Source: Armatimonadota bacterium | GTDB lineage: Bacteria; Armatimonadota; Fimbriimonadia; Fimbriimonadales; Fimbriimonadaceae | Assembly: GCA_018268315.1 (NCBI GenBank) | Contig: JAFDWU010000002.1 | Coordinates: forward strand, 391,638 to 455,637 | Direction: 5' to 3' | Length of the DNA stretch: 64,000 nt | Shown here: positions 60,608-64,000 of the stretch, piece by piece | How positions within the stretch are numbered: position 1 is the first letter of the stretch | Layout of the letters: the number at the start of each line of letters is the position of its first letter | The notes under the pieces: generated by a model | What the model saw: only the letters and a program-made list of their open reading frames with translations | Database searches by the model: none | Told to the model about the DNA's origin: nothing | Translations under genes and position numbers: made by a program

Positions 60608-60793
60608 TTACCAGCTGGACTTCTTCACACCTGGGAGCTGGCCCTGGTGCGCAAGTTCGCGCAAACAGATTCGGCAGACGCCGAAGAATCGGAAATAACC
60701 GGCCGCTCTTCCGCAGATGGAGCAGCGATTGTAAGCCCTGGTTTTGAACTTGGGCTTAAGCCTTTGTTTGTTTCTAAGACATTCTTTTGCCAT
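60608..60793 (-). CDS. rpsN: 30S ribosomal protein S14, zinc-binding type
   Basis: 61 aa type-Z S14. The zinc ribbon cysteines are C24/C27 (CSIC) and C40/C43 (CRIC), followed by the typical ending LPGVKKSSW. This is the first gene of the ribosomal cluster in the window. Upstream, where rplE (L5) and rplX/rplN are usually found, are unrelated hypothetical genes on the same strand; the spc operon is thus split here. Confidence 0.97.
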   Translation of the reverse strand: MAKECLRNKQRLKPKFKTRAYNRCSICGRAAGYFRFFGVCRICLRELAHQGQLPGVKKSSW

Positions 60794-60899
60794 ATATGTT
60801 TCGTTCCCCGCCGTTCTCGAGTGGGTTCAGCGTTTCGCCTGGCTGGCGGCGCTGCTACCCTCGTGGCAGAATTGTGCGGCCCTGGTGAGCCGGAGGAAG

Positions 60900-60929
60900 A
60901 CTGTACCCGAACTCAGGCGAGTTTGGCAA
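60900..60929 (-). promoter_or_regulatory. Predicted promoter for split spc operon
   Basis: On the minus strand TTGCCA (60924-60929), an 18-nt spacer and TACAGT (60900-60905). It would give a leader of about 100 nt before rpsN, long enough for S8- or L-protein feedback control. The 171-bp gap 60794-60964 shows no ORF. Confidence 0.45.
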
Positions 60930-60964
60930 CATCAACCCAGGTTGCAGCAGTTCCTGGGCTTGGC

Positions 60965-61456
60965 TTAGCGAGCACGCCTCTTCGCTGCAAGGGTCAGACG
61001 GATGAACGGCCCCGGCGCGGAGAGGATTTCCCACACCACCGCCCAAGTTGAGATGTGGCGCAGCCAGCTCTCGGCGAACTCCTCGTCCATGTTTCGGATG
61101 ACGATCTGAATCAGGTCTAGCTGGCCAGTGGATGCGTGGCAAAGGCACGGAAGCGCCCGCGATCGCCGACCTTGCAGCACCGCAGTTGCCGCCCGCATCA
61201 CTTCAACCTCATTGGTGAGCGAGAGAACATGGGTTCCCGCCGTCGCCACTGCCTGCTCGCCGCTATCAGTTAGAAGGCCAAGCAGAACCATCTCGGCGTC
61301 CTCTTTCAAGAACTCAGTTCGGTTCAGCAGCTCTGATTCGATATCGAAGACGTCCGCCCCGATATTGGCCGGAATGGGCTTTAGCCCGAAATAGTAAGCC
61401 AACAGAACCCGGCTTTCTAGCCCGCGCAAAGCGTCCGATGGTGTTCTGCTGCTCAT
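60965..61456 (-). CDS. Hypothetical protein, 163 aa
   Basis: No recognised domain. Mostly helical in appearance, with AMP-like segments (EDAEMVLLGLLTDSGEQAVA) and EEFAESWLRHISTWAVVWE. No signal peptide or TM. The ATG overlaps the stop of the upstream 61453 gene (ATGA), so the two are coupled and probably function together. It sits just upstream of the ribosomal cluster on the same strand; read-through into rpsN is possible. Confidence 0.65.
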   Translation of the reverse strand: MSSRTPSDALRGLESRVLLAYYFGLKPIPANIGADVFDIESELLNRTEFLKEDAEMVLLGLLTDSGEQAVATAGTHVLSLTNEVEVMRAATAVLQGRRSRALPCLCHASTGQLDLIQIVIRNMDEEFAESWLRHISTWAVVWEILSAPGPFIRLTLAAKRRAR

Positions 61457-62040
61457 GGGCCGATTAAAGTCCGAATCTCTGAGAGGAGCAAAAGAAGGTC
61501 TTGCTGACTGACCGTAGAAGATTCAAGAAAGTCAAGGCATCGGCACTCTACCTCGGTTCGGGTTAGATCACTTGGCCACAGATTCGCTGGCGCCTGGTTA
61601 GCAAGCTTGGGTTCCTTCAGAACGTCGGTCAGAGTCCTGTGCCAGAAGCGGAGCCGGTCGCGCTCATTCAGCTCGGACGGCCAATCCGGGATCCGTTTCG
61701 CCATCTGCGGATAGAGCAGGAACGGTTTGTCGCTCTCGGCGGCATATTTGGCTCCATCAATCAGCTCTAAGATTGGCTCTTCGACTCTGGCTTCGAGAGC
61801 CGTAAGGTCTCGGGCGGCCGCCAATATTTCCAGGTCGGTGTAAGTCATCCAAGAGCGGTGGAAAAAGGCCCCCCGCGAACTGCCCGAGTAGCCGTGATCA
61901 ACCATTCTATCGAGAACCCAGATCTGCCAGGCGTCGGTACCGAGAATGCTTCGCGCAGAATCGGAGGCGAATTCAAGCGTGATCTCCTGATCAATGAGGA
62001 GGTCAAAGAGTTCGGCAACGGAAGTGTTCTTAAGACTCAT
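61453..62040 (-). CDS. Hypothetical protein, 195 aa
   Basis: No recognised domain. Helical, with the conserved-looking segments SVAELFDLLIDQEITLEFAS, AWQIWVLDRMVDHGYSGSS and RTEVECRCLDFLESSTVSQQ. The start is ATG 62040 (MSLKNTSVAEL), 16 bp after the upstream stop; in-frame GTG 62079 would overlap the upstream gene. It overlaps the 60965 gene by 4 bp. The two may be a small system of the lineage. Confidence 0.6.
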   Translation of the reverse strand: MSLKNTSVAELFDLLIDQEITLEFASDSARSILGTDAWQIWVLDRMVDHGYSGSSRGAFFHRSWMTYTDLEILAAARDLTALEARVEEPILELIDGAKYAAESDKPFLLYPQMAKRIPDWPSELNERDRLRFWHRTLTDVLKEPKLANQAPANLWPSDLTRTEVECRCLDFLESSTVSQQDLLLLLSEIRTLIGP

Positions 62041-62056
62041 GCTACAACCGGTCTTA

Positions 62057-62368
62057 CTAGCTACTCTTGCCGTCCCCACTGTGCGGCGTATCTAGCGGTC
62101 CATCCTTTGGTGTCGGTGGGTTCAAAGCGAGGTTCCCAAAGACATTGAAGATGGGTATGACGACAAGGCAGAAAATAACCCCGCTGGCGGTGGAGTCAAG
62201 GAAGAAGTGGCTGGTTAGCGCAAACAGAATCATGGTGGCCGCTGACACCGCACAGCCGACGCTCGCGCGCTCGCCTCTGCTCCAATCGCGAAAGAACGGC
62301 GCCAGACGGAACTGAAGGAAGATCGAAATTGGAAAGCAGGCAAAGAAAGCAAGGAGTTCGACCAGCAA
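62057..62368 (-). CDS. Small membrane protein, 103 aa
   Basis: Three hydrophobic segments (LLAFFACFPISIFLQF, VSAATMILFALTSHFFL, GVIFCLVVIPIFNVFGNLAL) and a hydrophilic Pro/Gly/Asp tail. It starts at TTG 62368 with AGGTG 6 nt upstream. Function unknown. It is in a run of small same-strand genes (62057-62368, 61453, 60965) that is probably one operon. Confidence 0.6.
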   Translation of the reverse strand: MLVELLAFFACFPISIFLQFRLAPFFRDWSRGERASVGCAVSAATMILFALTSHFFLDSTASGVIFCLVVIPIFNVFGNLALNPPTPKDGPLDTPHSGDGKSS

Positions 62369-62471
62369 GATATCACCTAAGCCCTTAAGGATCTGTCACT
62401 TCGAAAATGGACACCGCCACCCATCATCCTGTCCATCATCCTAAAGAGTCTCCGCCTGACAATTACCGCGC

Positions 62472-63194
62472 TTATTTATTCTCAACCAGCACCGCCGCGT
62501 CCATGTCACGGTTATTCGCAAACTCGGCGTAAACCGCAATGACGACCCCGTCCTGATACTCATCCCGCTCAAATGCAGGAGGCGGCGTGATAGTGACCGT
62601 GTGCGCTTGACCGTGCAAATTGCGCCAATCCAGCCCCGGGAGCTCCTGCGTGAAGTCGCGTTTATCCTCAGAGGGTGGTGGAGTATAGGCCGACTTGAGG
62701 CCACTTAAGCCGGGCACAAACTCGTCGCCTGCCCCCTCGAAGCAGTTCTCAATTTCGCGACACGCTTCGGATTGCGGGCCATTACTAACAGATAGCCGTA
62801 CCCGATTTCCTCCCCAATCCCGCACAGGGTCTTTGTGCGCGCACTCGACCGCCTGAATGTAACCCATCGGCTGACCAATGCGGCCAAACTTTGAAGCAAG
62901 CCTAACCCTGTATATCACGTTCTTCCAGCGCTCATCGCTTAGCTCTGGATTCAAATCGTATGGCTGTCTGTAAAGCAGCGTAATCGACTCCGGAGATCCG
63001 CCATAGACATAAGTGTTCTTTCGCCAAACGTTATAAGCGTAAGTCGTCGGCGTATAGCGAATCGGATCGCTAGCAGAGTGGTACATCAACTTGGCAAGAG
63101 CCGAAAATGCGAACGAAAGCCGCACGACCATAGCCCAGATCGCCGGGCGAGGCGGGGTGTCATCGTCGTCTAAAAGGCTGTAGTCGGAATACAT
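62472..63194 (-). CDS. Hypothetical membrane-anchored protein, 240 aa (tandem paralogue A)
   Basis: An acidic N-terminal tail (SLLDDDDTPPRP) is followed by one probable TM (AIWAMVVRLSFAFSALAKLM). The rest is soluble: TYVYGGSPESITLLYRQPYD, then SDERWKNVIYRVRLASKFGR. It ends EYQDGVVIAVYAEFANNRDM. The ending matches the paralogue at 63233 (VVGVYAEFSSKKEASSAVL), as does TYVY vs TYIY and SDERWKNVI vs SAADWASLI. The function is unknown. Confidence 0.65.
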   Translation of the reverse strand: MYSDYSLLDDDDTPPRPAIWAMVVRLSFAFSALAKLMYHSASDPIRYTPTTYAYNVWRKNTYVYGGSPESITLLYRQPYDLNPELSDERWKNVIYRVRLASKFGRIGQPMGYIQAVECAHKDPVRDWGGNRVRLSVSNGPQSEACREIENCFEGAGDEFVPGLSGLKSAYTPPPSEDKRDFTQELPGLDWRNLHGQAHTVTITPPPAFERDEYQDGVVIAVYAEFANNRDMDAAVLVENK

Positions 63195-63232
63195 TTTAGA
63201 AGTTGATCAGGCGCGGAGAGCTTCGTTCAGGA

Positions 63233-63898
63233 CTACGGCGGAAGCAGTGGGGAGGCCACCGGGTGCAACACTGCCGATGATGCCTCCTTCTTCGATGAGA
63301 ACTCTGCATAGACCCCAACGACATAACCCTGTTCATAGAAATCGCTTTCGTAGATGGGCTTTGGTTCGATCTCGACGTACCTGATGCGCGAGGCTAATTT
63401 GTCCCAAACCCGTGGCGCGTAGTCATTCGGCTGCTGGCAAAAATGGGTTAAGACATCCTTACAGAGCAATACCTTGCTAACTGGCCCATCCCAAACCTCG
63501 GCATCGCTAAGGGTTCCAGAGCCAACTTTCTTCTCGATTTGGTAGTGCCGCCCACTCCAGGTGGCGGGATGGAGGCCGCTGAGACCAACGGCGATCAGAA
63601 GGTACCCATCATGACCTCCAGTGTAAGCAAGCGAAGCCACGCAACGGTCAACAGCAATAAGGGATGCCCAATCGGCAGCGCTCAACTCAGGAATTGAACT
63701 GTATCGTGCGTCGTAAATGTAAGTATCTGTCTGCTTACCTTGCGGGATATCAGAGGCAACCTCGCTATCAGCGCGAGATCGCGCCGAAACAAAGTATTTA
63801 GTTACAATTGGGTCGATCGGGACAAGGCCCGCAAGCCCGAGTCCGAGTGGGACGGCAAGCCACGCTCGCTTTCTTCCTAGACTCCTGAATACTCTCAT
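63233..63898 (-). CDS. Hypothetical membrane-anchored protein, 221 aa (tandem paralogue B)
   Basis: Paralogue of the gene at 62472. It has a basic start and one TM (RKRAWLAVPLGLGLAGLVPI), then TYIYDARYSSIPELSAADWA and a C-terminal YEQGYVVGVYAEFSSKKEAS. The start ATG 63898 has GGGAAG 8 nt upstream; ATG 63925 is in frame and has TATCCT 6 nt upstream, so a leaderless longer form is possible. The gap to the 62472 gene is 38 bp. Cysteines near LLCKDVLTHFCQQ are not shared with paralogue A. Confidence 0.65.
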   Translation of the reverse strand: MRVFRSLGRKRAWLAVPLGLGLAGLVPIDPIVTKYFVSARSRADSEVASDIPQGKQTDTYIYDARYSSIPELSAADWASLIAVDRCVASLAYTGGHDGYLLIAVGLSGLHPATWSGRHYQIEKKVGSGTLSDAEVWDGPVSKVLLCKDVLTHFCQQPNDYAPRVWDKLASRIRYVEIEPKPIYESDFYEQGYVVGVYAEFSSKKEASSAVLHPVASPLLPP

Positions 63899-63951
63899 CT
63901 TAACGTCTTCCCGTTCGTGAAGCATTTTGCAAGGATAGAGCCCACGCAGCG

Positions 63952-64000
63952 TTACTCTTCATTCCAGACTTTTCTATCGAGCAACTCGCCCCAAGGCACA
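63952..64000 (-). CDS. C-terminal end of a gene running off the window
   Basis: An open frame enters from beyond 64000 and ends at TAA 63952-63954, reading VPWGELLDRKVWNEE. The 15 residues are protein-like, but too short to identify. Other frames are also open over this length, so the call is tentative. Confidence 0.3.
   Translation of the reverse strand, partial: VPWGELLDRKVWNEE

Noticed and set aside
62411-62431. Short direct repeat CCATCATCCT twice
   Set aside because: Only two 10-bp copies side by side; no array or gene context.
1-64000. tRNA, rRNA, CRISPR arrays, insertion sequences, prophage
   Set aside because: No T-loop consensus with matching acceptor stem, no regularly spaced repeats and no transposase, integrase or phage genes were found by eye; a covariance or repeat search would be decisive.

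Overview
The window is bacterial chromosomal DNA, moderately GC-rich and densely coding. It carries about 60 protein genes, no rRNA, tRNA or CRISPR that I could find, and no phage or insertion-sequence genes. The mix suggests Armatimonadota, most likely class Fimbriimonadia: two PEP-CTERM proteins, a divergent prepilin-like protein, GYF-type membrane proteins, carbohydrate ABC importers with unusual domain fusions, DapF, MscL, zinc-type S14, and a histidine-utilisation cluster. The lineage is an inference from gene content, not a sequence match.

Layout. 1-3.8 kb: the 3'-truncated RNase E/G gene, a tandem pair of GYF_2 membrane proteins, mscL and an FmdB zinc ribbon. 3.8-5.9 kb: a strong promoter and a structured leader RNA in front of speD, then speE. 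5.9-11.8 kb: a minus-strand carbohydrate importer operon of NarL-type regulator, substrate-binding/permease fusion, enlarged permease and MalK-like ATPase. 11.9-18 kb: nrnA-truB-DUF2752 facing dapF, a large unknown protein and a peptide-type ABC ATPase. 18.1-18.4 kb: two inverted 61-bp palindromic repeats around a structured spacer. 18.6-28.6 kb: hemW, a GHL10-like secreted protein, glpX, an OsmC protein, an M24 peptidase, two PEP-CTERM paralogues, rnc, an aminotransferase and an orphan FecCD permease. 28.7-34.2 kb: a J-domain/WD40 fusion, a prepilin-like protein, phosphomannomutase, cinA and a parvulin-like chaperone. 34.3-43.7 kb: MoxR, an ABC exporter pair, a SecD-P1-like protein, two lipoproteins, rodA and ftsK. 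43.8-46.9 kb: a small membrane protein, a kinase-like/methyltransferase fusion and a sulfatase-fold membrane protein in one tight operon. 46.9-54.5 kb: sufB, then hutH-aquaporin-hutU-hutG-hutI. 55-60.8 kb: the distal half of the spc ribosomal operon with secY, adk and map, cut off upstream of rpsN. 61-64 kb: small lineage-specific hypothetical proteins, two of them tandem paralogues.

Themes. (1) At nine genes a -10-like hexamer lies 6-8 nt before the start codon and no usable Shine-Dalgarno sequence is visible, so leaderless transcription is probably common; this also resolves several start codons. (2) The sugar importer has its binding protein fused to the first permease, and the second permease carries five extra membrane segments plus a large external insert. 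(3) The hut cluster includes an aquaporin whose pore-lining arginine is replaced by valine, preceded by a perfect palindrome; a role in passing ammonia or formamide from histidine breakdown is a testable guess. (4) The structured RNA leader of speD, the inverted-repeat element at 18.1-18.4 kb and the 43.8-46.9 kb surface-modification-like operon are the best candidates for undescribed biology.
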